Assembly (NCBI RefSeq): GCF_002563795.1
Contig: NZ_PDJL01000003.1
Coordinates: 744,001 to 808,000, forward strand
DNA from: Vibrio sp. ES.051
GTDB lineage: Bacteria > Pseudomonadota > Gammaproteobacteria > Enterobacterales > Vibrionaceae
DNA length: 64,000 nt
Direction: 5' to 3'
Shown here: one piece after another, positions 18,327-26,314 of the stretch
Layout: each line of letters opens with the position of its first letter
How positions within the stretch are numbered: the first letter of the stretch is position 1
Made by a program: the position numbers and the translations under genes
The notes under the pieces: generated by a model
What the model was told of the DNA's origin: nothing
Seen by the model: the letters and a program-made list of their open reading frames with translations, nothing else
Database searches by the model: none

Positions 18327-18875
18327 CTACGAGTAAATAACGTTTTCTTCTATACCACTCACGAGCGATTGCGCATTTTTCCAGCGAAACACTTTTTCCA
18401 AGACTTCTGTTCCGCCAGGCGCGAGCCAAGTACGCTCTTGACACTCTTGGCCACCGATGCGTCGATAGAATTCGACAGCAGACATATTTTTCGACACGAC
18501 TTCTAAGTATAGGCCGGTGTCCTGAAAGTACTGTTGTTGCCACTCTGCCACAGCAAGTAACAGTTGCTTTCCGATACCACGGCTACGATAGCTATCATCG
18601 ACATGCAGCGCATCAATAAACGTCCCACGCTCAAAATCATGATTGCCAAACACACAAACCACCCCAATTAAAAGGTCGCCTTCTTCTGCAAGAACAATAT
18701 GTTGATTGAACGGTGGATTGGTTAGGCGGGTTTGCCAAATCAGTAACTTATCACCAATCGCCTCGGTATCTAGATAGTTATCACTTAGGATACCTCGATA
18801 ATGACGTTTCCAACTATCCGCATGTAGATGCGCAATACGCTCATAATCCTTATATTCCGCTAATCGTAAATCCAT
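18327..18875 (-). CDS. GNAT-family N-acetyltransferase
   Basis: The 182-residue protein has the GNAT core: AEEGDLLIGVVCVFG (beta4), the acetyl-CoA-binding VDDSYRSRGIGKQLL and the late helix NMSAVEFYRRIGGQECQERTW. AGGAA precedes the start. The substrate cannot be deduced. It is monocistronic with a terminator and has no obvious functional link to cqsS or the desaturase. Confidence 0.85.
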   Translation of the reverse strand: MDLRLAEYKDYERIAHLHADSWKRHYRGILSDNYLDTEAIGDKLLIWQTRLTNPPFNQHIVLAEEGDLLIGVVCVFGNHDFERGTFIDALHVDDSYRSRGIGKQLLLAVAEWQQQYFQDTGLYLEVVSKNMSAVEFYRRIGGQECQERTWLAPGGTEVLEKVFRWKNAQSLVSGIEENVIYS

Positions 18876-19081
18876 TACGTATTCCTATTTTCTTACATTT
18901 TTGCTGGTTTATAGATTCTCGGCATATTTCACTCTTATAAACCTTATTTATTGGCAGACTTTATACGCTTTACGCCAGAGATCATTTTTTAATACTACTC
19001 ATTATTCAATTAAAAGCAAAATCTCCCATTAAGATTACCGATTCACTTCAATAAGAATTATCACATTTGTCTAACTTTAAT

Positions 19082-19109
19082 TTGACTTACAACTGTACGC
19101 TGATATTCT
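19082..19109 (+). promoter_or_regulatory. desaturase promoter inside an operator palindrome
   Basis: TTGACT at 19082-19087 and TATTCT at 19104-19109 are spaced by 16 bp, a good sigma70 promoter. The -35 and spacer overlap the left arm of the large inverted repeat, and the -10 lies in the 8-bp gap between the arms. A repressor bound at either arm would block this promoter. Confidence 0.6.
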
Positions 19110-19127
19110 AGCGTACAGTTGTAAGTC
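19084..19127. repeat. perfect 18-bp inverted repeat; paired FabR/DesT-like operator candidates
   Basis: The arms GACTTACAACTGTACGCT (19084-19101) and AGCGTACAGTTGTAAGTC (19110-19127) are exact reverse complements. Each arm is itself an imperfect dyad of the form AGCGTACA-N2-TGT, resembling the operators of FabR, the TetR-family repressor of unsaturated fatty-acid genes. The whole repeat could also form a hairpin, but it lies over the promoter rather than in the transcript. Confidence 0.6.
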
Positions 19128-19145
19128 CAAAGTTAGGAACACATT

Positions 19146-20270
19146 GTGACTCCAAATAAACCACCTCTTATCTGGCTGAATGTATTGGTTTTTTCTGCCA
19201 GCTTCATTCTTGCACTCATCGTAACCCCTTGGTATGCCTATCATTACAGCTTGGGTTGGGAACACTTAGTCTGGGGCGTTATCGCCTTTAGTTTCACCAA
19301 TCTATCGATTACTGCGGGGTATCATCGTCTCTGGAGTCACAAAACTTACGAAGCTCATCCAATGCTTCGTTATCTATTCGCGATTGGTGGGGCATTTTCA
19401 CTGCAAAATAGTGCCTTACACTGGTCTTCGGATCATCGAGTACACCATAAGCATGTCGATAACAATCAGAAAGATCCCTATTCGGCTAAACGAGGCTTTT
19501 GGTATTCACATATAGGCTGGATGTTGCGTGACCACAACAACTCAAAAGAAAACGAATACACTAACTGCCGTGATCTTAAACGTGACAAAGTCGTAATGTG
19601 GCAACATAAATACTATGTGCCGCTCGCACTCGTAACGAACATCGGCTTTCCCGTCGCTCTTGGCTTTATATATGGTGATATCTGGGGAATGCTGTTAGTG
19701 GTTGGGGCCGCTCGCTTGTTTTTGAGTCACCATACAACTTTCTTCATAAACTCTCTAGCACATGTTTGGGGTAAACAGACTTTCACAGATAAGAACACGG
19801 CGCGAGACAACGGAATTTTAGCGTTTTTTACTTTTGGTGAGGGCTACCATAATTTCCACCACATTTTTGAGAATGATTATCGCAACGGCGTGTATTGGTG
19901 GCATTATGATCCTACAAAATGGTTAATCAAACTGTGCTCTTGGTTAGGGCTAGCCTGTAATCTCCGAACAACTCCTACGTTTAGAATCGAAAAAGCGCGT
20001 GCAGCGCAGCTGTTGAAAAAAGCAAAAGAGAAACTGGAGCGAAAACCAAATACTCAAACGATCCTCGATCAGCTTCAGCAAGAGTTTGATGCCTTGGTAC
20101 ATCACATGCAGGAGTATTATGAAGTGCGCAAAGAAGTATTAGGAGAAAAAACCGCAAGTGTGGTTAAAAGGTACGAATGTTCGATAACAAAATTGAAGTA
20201 TCAACAGATAAAAACAGAGTTTGAACGACAACAACGCAGTTGGAACCTCATGATCCGCCGATACGCCTAG
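19146..20270 (+). CDS. membrane acyl desaturase (delta-9 stearoyl-CoA desaturase-like)
   Basis: This 374-residue di-iron membrane desaturase has three histidine boxes: HRLWSH (60-65), HRVHH (97-101) and HNFHH (235-239). It would insert a cis double bond into saturated acyl chains, adjusting membrane fluidity. The start is a GTG preceded by AGGA at about 7 bp. Beyond the catalytic domain a charged helical tail (about 280-374) extends the protein relative to minimal desaturases. Expression is probably controlled by the operator-like palindrome over its promoter. A strong terminator follows. Confidence 0.93.
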   Translation: MTPNKPPLIWLNVLVFSASFILALIVTPWYAYHYSLGWEHLVWGVIAFSFTNLSITAGYHRLWSHKTYEAHPMLRYLFAIGGAFSLQNSALHWSSDHRVHHKHVDNNQKDPYSAKRGFWYSHIGWMLRDHNNSKENEYTNCRDLKRDKVVMWQHKYYVPLALVTNIGFPVALGFIYGDIWGMLLVVGAARLFLSHHTTFFINSLAHVWGKQTFTDKNTARDNGILAFFTFGEGYHNFHHIFENDYRNGVYWWHYDPTKWLIKLCSWLGLACNLRTTPTFRIEKARAAQLLKKAKEKLERKPNTQTILDQLQQEFDALVHHMQEYYEVRKEVLGEKTASVVKRYECSITKLKYQQIKTEFERQQRSWNLMIRRYA

Positions 20271-20294
20271 AACCAGATATTACCCAAAGAGCCC

Positions 20295-20317
20295 GCTCCG
20301 CTTCGGCGGAGCTTTTT
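20295..20317 (+). terminator. Rho-independent terminator after the desaturase
   Basis: A stem GCTCCGC/GCGGAGC with a TTCG tetraloop is followed by TTTTT. Confidence 0.92.
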
Positions 20318-20624
20318 GTTTGACAAAGCGGTTCCTCCTCTTTCTTAACCGAATGAACACTTTTCCTTATTTTGAATAAATCTGCTTATTATTTGCTCAA
20401 AATCGACTCGTATTTTCCTTCCATTAAACTGAATAAAACCAGCAAATAACACTTACAAAACCAAATTCCAACAATACAATCTAACGAATTTTATTATTAA
20501 ATCATTATTTGTCTTAGATCATGCTTGCCCTATATTTACCTCGTGCCACAGATGATAATTCTGTAAATTCCATGTCATAAACTGAAATCGTTTCTTTCTT
20601 TTTTTCATAACATCTGGAGCCCCT
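20318..20624. other. dcuC upstream region
   Basis: This is a very AT-rich stretch before dcuC. TTGTCTTAGATCAT at 20509-20522 matches 7 of 10 fixed positions of the FNR box; in E. coli dcuC is FNR-activated, but this match is weak. Nothing else was recognised. Confidence 0.3.
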
Positions 20625-21992
20625 ATGTTAGAACTCTTAATTGGCTTAGTAGTCACCATTGCGGTTGGTTATTTCATTGTCAAAGGCTATAAAGCGACTG
20701 GCGTGCTTTTGACTGCTGGTATTGGTTTGCTGCTTATGACGGGAGTGTTGGGACACGATATTCTGCCATCGAAAGTGGCCTCTACTGGTAATATGGTGAC
20801 GGACTCGTTGGAATATGTGAAATATATGCTTCAATACCGAGGCGGCGGCTTGGGTATGCAGATCATGTTATTGTGTGGCTTCGCTTCTTACATGACTCAT
20901 ATTGGCGCCAACAATGTCGTGGTCAAACAGTTCTCTAAACCGCTGTCTGTTATCAAGTCTCCTTATGTCCTTTTGGTAGCGGCTTACATTGTGGCCTGTT
21001 TGATGTCTCTCGCAGTAAGTTCTGCGACGGGTCTTGGCGTTCTATTGATGGCGACGCTATTTCCAATGATGGTCGCGATGGGCATTTCTCGCCCAGCAGC
21101 AGTGGCAGTATGTGCATCTCCAGCAGCGATAATTCTCTCTCCAACATCCGGTGACGTGGTCATTGCGGCAGAAAAGTCTGGGCTTGCTCTTGACGTTTTT
21201 GCAGTACAAACCGTTTTACCCGTTTCTATTTCTGCGATCATAGTGATGGCGGCCGCAGCTTTCTTCTGGAACAAATACCTCGATAAAAAAGAAAATACAC
21301 CAATGGAAAAAATCGACGTGTCAGAAATAAAAGCAGATGCCCCTGCGTTTTATGCCGCACTGCCATTTTTACCGATCATCGGTGTGTTCTTATTCAATGG
21401 CCGCACTATTCCTGGCCTAAGCCTAGATATCTATACGATCGTTGTAGGCTCAATATTTATTGGGGCGCTTATCCACTATGTGGTGAATAAATTTGATGGT
21501 AGAAAATCACTGGAAGACTTAGATTCATGCTATGCGGGTATGGCAGAAGCCTTTAAAGGCGTGGTCATGCTGTTGGTTGCAGCAGGCGTTTTCGCACAAG
21601 GTTTGATGTCAATCGGCGCTATTGATAACCTGCTTCACTTGGCAGACAATGCAGGCGCTGGCGGTATTGCATTGATGCTAATTCTTACAGCGTTAACCGT
21701 AGCAGCGGCTATCGCTACGGGCTCTGGTAATGCGCCATTCTACGCATTTGTTGAACTTGCGCCTTCTTTGGCCGCTAAAATGGGCCTTAACCCAGCGTTC
21801 TTAATCATTCCAATGCTTCAAGCATCCAACCTAGGCCGTACCATATCTCCTGTATCTGGTGTAATCGTGGCGACTTCTGGTATGGCAAAAATCAGCCCGT
21901 TTGAAGTCGTTAAGCGTACATCCGTTCCTGTGCTAGCCGGTCTTATCACTGTGATCATTGGTACTGTGATTCTTGTTCCGATGAGCGCATAG
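20625..21992 (+). CDS. dcuC: anaerobic C4-dicarboxylate transporter, DcuC family
   Basis: The 455-residue polytopic inner-membrane protein has the DcuC pattern: MLELLIGLVVTIAVGYFIVKGYKATGVLLTAG, SPTSGDVVIAAEKSGL, and near the C-terminus MLQASNLGRTISPVSGVIVA. DcuC proteins exchange or export succinate and fumarate during anaerobic growth. The start follows CTGGAG. The gene is flanked by terminators on both sides, so it is a single-gene unit. Confidence 0.88.
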   Translation: MLELLIGLVVTIAVGYFIVKGYKATGVLLTAGIGLLLMTGVLGHDILPSKVASTGNMVTDSLEYVKYMLQYRGGGLGMQIMLLCGFASYMTHIGANNVVVKQFSKPLSVIKSPYVLLVAAYIVACLMSLAVSSATGLGVLLMATLFPMMVAMGISRPAAVAVCASPAAIILSPTSGDVVIAAEKSGLALDVFAVQTVLPVSISAIIVMAAAAFFWNKYLDKKENTPMEKIDVSEIKADAPAFYAALPFLPIIGVFLFNGRTIPGLSLDIYTIVVGSIFIGALIHYVVNKFDGRKSLEDLDSCYAGMAEAFKGVVMLLVAAGVFAQGLMSIGAIDNLLHLADNAGAGGIALMLILTALTVAAAIATGSGNAPFYAFVELAPSLAAKMGLNPAFLIIPMLQASNLGRTISPVSGVIVATSGMAKISPFEVVKRTSVPVLAGLITVIIGTVILVPMSA

Positions 21993-22074
21993 TCACCTCA
22001 TTGTTAACTTCAAGCATCTGACTTCCTTGAAAGTTTCATGAGTATCTAAACGCCTGAACTTAGTGGCTATAAAG

Positions 22075-22106
22075 AAAAAACGCCAGCATGAATGCTGGCG
22101 TTTTTT
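22075..22106. terminator. bidirectional terminator between dcuC and the small membrane-protein gene
   Basis: A stem CGCCAGCAT/ATGCTGGCG is flanked by an A-run and a T-run, giving termination in both directions. Confidence 0.92.
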
Positions 22107-22125
22107 CTTTTGGGTTTTATTTGGC

Positions 22126-22482
22126 TTATGCCGACTTGAATTGCTCTGGAATCGATGTAATACGATCACGGTAGCTAAACCACAAATAAGTTACCACTAA
22201 GGAAAAAAACAAGTAAGAAAGCGCAAAAATGATTGGCGAAGTGATCAACTCAGCTGACATGCCCCACATCACACCAACGGTGGTAATCGATAATTTAGAT
22301 AACATGCCGCACATTAACAAGAACAAAGCAAGTTGAGGAAAACGCGAGCTACGAAACGTAAAGAAGTAACAGCTACCTACTGCTAACGAAGCAATAAATA
22401 GACCTAACATAAAGGAATGGATGTGCTCTGCAGATGCAACACCAGCAGAAACAGAAGCCATGAGTAATAGGAACAATTTCAT
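22126..22482 (-). CDS. small membrane protein of unknown function
   Basis: The 118-residue protein has about four hydrophobic helices and few charged residues until the C-terminal SYRDRITSIPEQFKSA, which is probably cytoplasmic. GAGGTGA precedes the start codon, supporting translation, and a shared terminator follows. No family was recognised. The N-terminal segment could be a signal peptide (VSAGVASAEH) or a first helix. Confidence 0.7.
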   Translation of the reverse strand: MKLFLLLMASVSAGVASAEHIHSFMLGLFIASLAVGSCYFFTFRSSRFPQLALFLLMCGMLSKLSITTVGVMWGMSAELITSPIIFALSYLFFSLVVTYLWFSYRDRITSIPEQFKSA

Positions 22483-23053
22483 CAGTCACCTCATAACAAA
22501 TTTTGAAAGTATCCATTCATAAATGAAAACTCATTTTTCACTTCATTTTGCTCATCTGATTGACAATTACAAGCACATTCACCACTCACTTTGCGTACAA
22601 ACCATTCACTTTAGACTAGCCATTACAAAAAGGTAACAAATCTAATTTTCTTGTCCCTTCACATCCGGCACTTACATGCCAGTTCAACTACCCAACTCAT
22701 TTTGCTACAAAAAATTAACACCTCAATATTTTAAAACTTTTTATATAAAATGTGAGCATGCATCTAACTGCACTGACTTCGCTGTTTGTATTTCGTTTTT
22801 TAGGATCAGAAATAAAGAACATTACTTTGAGTTAGCATCTTATCTACATTTTAAACCATACCGTTACAACCACTTTAAATATTTCAAATTATTTTTATCC
22901 GTCGCGGTAAAAAGAGATTCCAATCACATATTTATTGGTTATAATCCGCGCCAATTACGTTATGCGTTGAAAAGTGCAAACTAATTTTGAGAAAACGCAT
23001 CTTTAAACCAAACCTCTTTGCCTTTGAGCCAAGAGGCAACATTGAGAATAAAA
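22483..23053. other. AT-rich intergenic region upstream of the OFA-type transporter
   Basis: TATAAT at 22940-22945 is a good -10 for the downstream transporter, with no clear -35. A 102-codon frame (22676-22984) has no recognisable family and lies in low-complexity AT-rich sequence, so it is not called. The remainder shows nothing. Confidence 0.4.
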
Positions 23054-24286
23054 ATGAGCAAGATTGATAAAGCAATGCGCATCCTGCTTGCAGGGTTCTG
23101 CATCAACCTTTGTCTTGGCATCCTGTATGCTTGGAGTGTATTCAATAAGGCATTGGTAACTGAATCAGGCTGGAGTGCTGCAGAAGCATCTGCACCTTAC
23201 GCAACTGCAACCATCACTTTCTCTGTCTGTCTTCTTGTTGCAGGTATTCTTCAAGACCGTATGGGTCCACGTTTGATTCTTATCCTAGGCACGGTTTTAA
23301 CAGGCTTAGGCATGATCGCGTCAGGCTTTGTTAACACACCAATGATGCTAAACATCACGTTTGGTGTAATGACGGGAGCAGGTATCGGTTTTGGTTACGC
23401 ATGTCTATCACCTTCTGCAATGAAGTGGTTCCATACATCTAAGAAAGGCATGGTTAACGGCATCATCGCGGCTGGTTTTGGCCTAGCCGCTATCTATCTA
23501 GCCCCCGTGACGTCTTCGCTAATCGATAGCATGGGCATCCAGTCCAGTTTTATGGTTCTTGGTGTAGGTATCCTTGCGATTGCCGTACCTTTAGCAGCAA
23601 CCATCAATAACCCACCAGCCGATTACACGCCAGCAGAACCTAAAGTAAAAGAAGGTCAAGCACCTAAAGCGTTGAAAAAATCTGACGATCTCACTTGGAA
23701 AGCAATGCTAAAAACGCCTCAGTTCTACTCGTTGTGGATCATGTACGCGTTTGCTGCCTCTGTAGGCCTAATGATCATCGGTAACATCACAACAATCGCT
23801 AGCGTTCAAGCTAATTTGCCAAACGCGGTTTACTTAGCGTCTATCCTTGCTGTATTCAACTCAGGCGGCCGTGTGGCGGCAGGTATGCTTGCAGACAAGA
23901 TCGGCGGTGTTCGTACACTGCTTCTCGCTTTTGTTCTACAAGGCGTAAACATGGTGCTGTTCGCAACATTCGATTCGGAGTTCACGTTGATCATCGGTAC
24001 AGCAATCGCAGCCGTTGGTTATGGCACACTTCTCGCGGTATTCCCGACTCTGACGGCTGAGTTCTACGGTCTGAAAAACTATGGAACTAACTATGGCGTG
24101 CTTTATACGGCATGGGGTATCGGTGGCGCAATCGGCGCCGCAGTGGTTGGTTTTTCAATGACGAGCGGCGAGGGTTATACCCTAGCTTACACTGTTTCAG
24201 CAGTTATGATGGCAGTATGTATCGTACTGGCTTTCGTCACTAAACCACTGACCGAAACGAAACTCGCACAGCTGAAAAACGCATAA
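23054..24286 (+). CDS. MFS transporter, OFA (oxalate/formate antiporter) family
   Basis: The 410-residue, 12-helix major facilitator starts at the ATG at 23054 (MSKIDKAMRILLAGF); a TTG 36 bp upstream is less likely. OFA features include NLCLGILYAWSVFNKAL in helix 1, RMGPRLILILG after helix 2 and GYACLSPSAMKWFHTSKKGMVNGII. Members move small carboxylates, but the substrate here cannot be assigned. It is transcribed alone. Confidence 0.88.
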   Translation: MSKIDKAMRILLAGFCINLCLGILYAWSVFNKALVTESGWSAAEASAPYATATITFSVCLLVAGILQDRMGPRLILILGTVLTGLGMIASGFVNTPMMLNITFGVMTGAGIGFGYACLSPSAMKWFHTSKKGMVNGIIAAGFGLAAIYLAPVTSSLIDSMGIQSSFMVLGVGILAIAVPLAATINNPPADYTPAEPKVKEGQAPKALKKSDDLTWKAMLKTPQFYSLWIMYAFAASVGLMIIGNITTIASVQANLPNAVYLASILAVFNSGGRVAAGMLADKIGGVRTLLLAFVLQGVNMVLFATFDSEFTLIIGTAIAAVGYGTLLAVFPTLTAEFYGLKNYGTNYGVLYTAWGIGGAIGAAVVGFSMTSGEGYTLAYTVSAVMMAVCIVLAFVTKPLTETKLAQLKNA

Positions 24287-24306
24287 TTGCGAATTGATTT
24301 GACAAC

Positions 24307-24339
24307 AAAAAGGCTTAATCTACGGGTTAAGCCTTTTTT
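24307..24339 (+). terminator. Rho-independent terminator after the OFA-type transporter
   Basis: A stem AAAAAGGCTTAA/TTAAGCCTTTTT with an 8-nt loop ends in a T-run. Confidence 0.9.
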
Positions 24340-24493
24340 GTTACGTCGTTTATGGAAAGCTCTATCGAACTCGCCCCAGATGACTATTTAAAGAACTTCT
24401 TCAAATTGCCCTGCCACGCAAATGCCGTGGTATCGCGTTCTGCTTACAGCAGAAAAGCATATTCTCTGGCTATAGTGGAAAACTCTCCCCATT

Positions 24494-25396
24494 TTAGTGC
24501 GCGACGCATGGACAGTTTTCAGGCAGCACTAACCTCAAGCTCTTTGACTGTATTTCAAATCGTATTTTTCTTGAGTGATATGGTTCACCATCCAAGTTAA
24601 GAGGTAATGGACTCGGGAAATCAATCTCTAACCGGCTTGCACGGGTATGTTTTACAAATTCGCCCTTTTCGCTAGGGTTGTTGACCTCTTCAATAACTTT
24701 AGGTAATTCATGTGGCAAAAAAGGACGCACTAAGGTCACGTCCATCATACCATCATCAATCATCGCTTGAGAGGCGAGCTCCTGCCCTCCCCCAGCTAAA
24801 CGCCCGTTACAAAAAGCCCCAAGCACCATTTCACCCTGATAGGTTTCACCTTCAATCGTAATGGTTCCGTCATAGGGTTTAAATCCGAGAGCTTTTACCA
24901 CGCCAGTAAGTGTATAAGCCCCGCCACCTAAAAAGTTTTTAAGTTCGACTGGCGTTTCTGCTGTAACTTCAGCGCCAAAACCTGCAGTCGCCACATTAAT
25001 GAAATAACGATCATTCGCTTTGACACAATCCACTAAGACCGGTTGTCCATTTACGGCTAGCGCTAAAGATTCCTCGATAGCAACAGGCACTCGATTCGCT
25101 GTTGCAAAGTCATTTGCCGTCCCAAGCGGAATAATGGCTAACTCTGGACGCTGATCTTCATCAACCCGCATCAGTGCCGAGACCGCCTCATTGACCGTTC
25201 CATCCCCACCTGCAATCACGATACGCGTAATGCCTTCATTGACGGCTTCTTTTACCAAACGCGGCATGTCTTGAGGCTCCCAGGTCACTCGAACTTGCAT
25301 GTCGACGCCTTGTTCTCTCATTTTCATGATTGCGTTTCTTAACTCCGGATTACCCGCTTTTTTACCGTTAAGAATGGCACGTATTGTCTTCACCAT
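24494..25396 (-). CDS. yegS: lipid kinase YegS-like (diacylglycerol kinase catalytic family)
   Basis: The 300-residue protein follows E. coli YegS closely: ILNGK near the N-terminus, [11 protein letters not shown], the nucleotide motif [13 protein letters not shown] and [14 protein letters not shown], then [30 protein letters not shown] and NLDGEPY. YegS phosphorylates lipids such as phosphatidylglycerol in vitro; its physiological role is unclear. It is a single gene. Confidence 0.92.
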   Translation of the reverse strand: MVKTIRAILNGKKAGNPELRNAIMKMREQGVDMQVRVTWEPQDMPRLVKEAVNEGITRIVIAGGDGTVNEAVSALMRVDEDQRPELAIIPLGTANDFATANRVPVAIEESLALAVNGQPVLVDCVKANDRYFINVATAGFGAEVTAETPVELKNFLGGGAYTLTGVVKALGFKPYDGTITIEGETYQGEMVLGAFCNGRLAGGGQELASQAMIDDGMMDVTLVRPFLPHELPKVIEEVNNPSEKGEFVKHTRASRLEIDFPSPLPLNLDGEPYHSRKIRFEIQSKSLRLVLPENCPCVAH

Positions 25397-25513
25397 TGAG
25401 CTCCCTATTTGTTGATGGCTTGTCTTGCTTAATTTTAGCTCGCGACTGCTAGGCGCTGTCGTTTGTAAAACTAAAATGACATATCGCTCAGAGCTCTCTT
25501 GTTCAACCGCGAC

Positions 25514-25885
25514 TTAATAATATTCACCATATGAACAATCGTGCAAATCGGAAATGCTGTAGTTTTTCAGTGAATTGATCTTAAAGTTAAACACCACTTC
25601 TTTGCATACCACCCCTTCACGGTTGGTATAGGTGATAAAACCTTCACTATAAGCGCGCTTTCCATCAGACGACTTAACGTCAGCAACAAGCTCCAAGTAG
25701 CCCTGATGAGCCTCTACGCGATTCATCATCTCAAACACATCAACCCACTCTTCGCGATTTGCCATTTGTATCAACATGGATTTGGCTTGTGTTTCCAACT
25801 GCTTCGGGTAAACGTGATAACGGTTGTAAGCAAAATATGCGCACACCACTACTAACACCAGTACAAATGAGGTTGTTCTTGTCAT
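25514..25885 (-). CDS. small membrane-anchored or exported protein of unknown function
   Basis: The 123-residue protein starts with a hydrophobic N-terminal segment (TSFVLVLVVVCAYFAY) that would act as signal anchor. A soluble extracytoplasmic domain follows with two cysteines (GVVCKE, HDCSYGEYY) that may pair. AAGAGG lies 8 bp before the start. No family was recognised. It lies upstream of yegS in the same direction, about 117 bp away. Confidence 0.65.
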   Translation of the reverse strand: MTRTTSFVLVLVVVCAYFAYNRYHVYPKQLETQAKSMLIQMANREEWVDVFEMMNRVEAHQGYLELVADVKSSDGKRAYSEGFITYTNREGVVCKEVVFNFKINSLKNYSISDLHDCSYGEYY

Positions 25886-26263
25886 GCAAGCGGCCTCTTG
25901 TTGTTATACAAAACTCTGCTTCGTTAATTTATTATAGGAAGCGGGCAAAGTTTAGGTTATGGGACTTACCCAAATAACAGAGGATCGTCAGAGAGCGTCA
26001 ATTCTATGAAAAGCTCATCACAAATTTTAACCATGTAACAACATCGACCATACGCATGAGTTTAATCAGTACGGACCGCTACCTGTGTTGACCATTCGAT
26101 GATCAGATCTGCCCCGCAAAGCGACGATTCACTATTCAGTCCGTTTTTTCTGAGAAGGGGTCAACCATGAGATAAAAATGTGGCGATGGCAAAACGATGG
26201 CACTCATAACCCATTGGCAAACAATATAAAAGCCGAGTGAGTGCAAGATAGGGCAAACACAAT
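25886..26263. other. intergenic region with no recognised feature
   Basis: No coding region or repeat was seen. It should contain the promoter of the small exported-protein gene near its left edge. Confidence 0.4.
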
Positions 26264-26296
26264 AAGGGCGGAAATCGAAGTCAGATTTCCGCCCTT
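26264..26296 (-). terminator. terminator of the formate dehydrogenase gene
   Basis: A perfect 13-bp stem AAGGGCGGAAATC/GATTTCCGCCCTT with a 7-nt loop is placed just after the stop codon. Confidence 0.85.
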
Positions 26297-26314
26297 CAAA
26301 TACAATCAAATTAT

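Noticed and set aside
22676..22984. 102-codon frame upstream of the OFA-type transporter
   Set aside because: AT-rich, biased toward Phe, Tyr, Lys and Asn as expected from non-coding AT-rich DNA; no start signal; includes the likely transporter promoter.
24352..24600. 82-codon plus-strand frame between the OFA-type transporter and yegS
   Set aside because: It overlaps the 3' end of yegS on the opposite strand and lacks a ribosome site.
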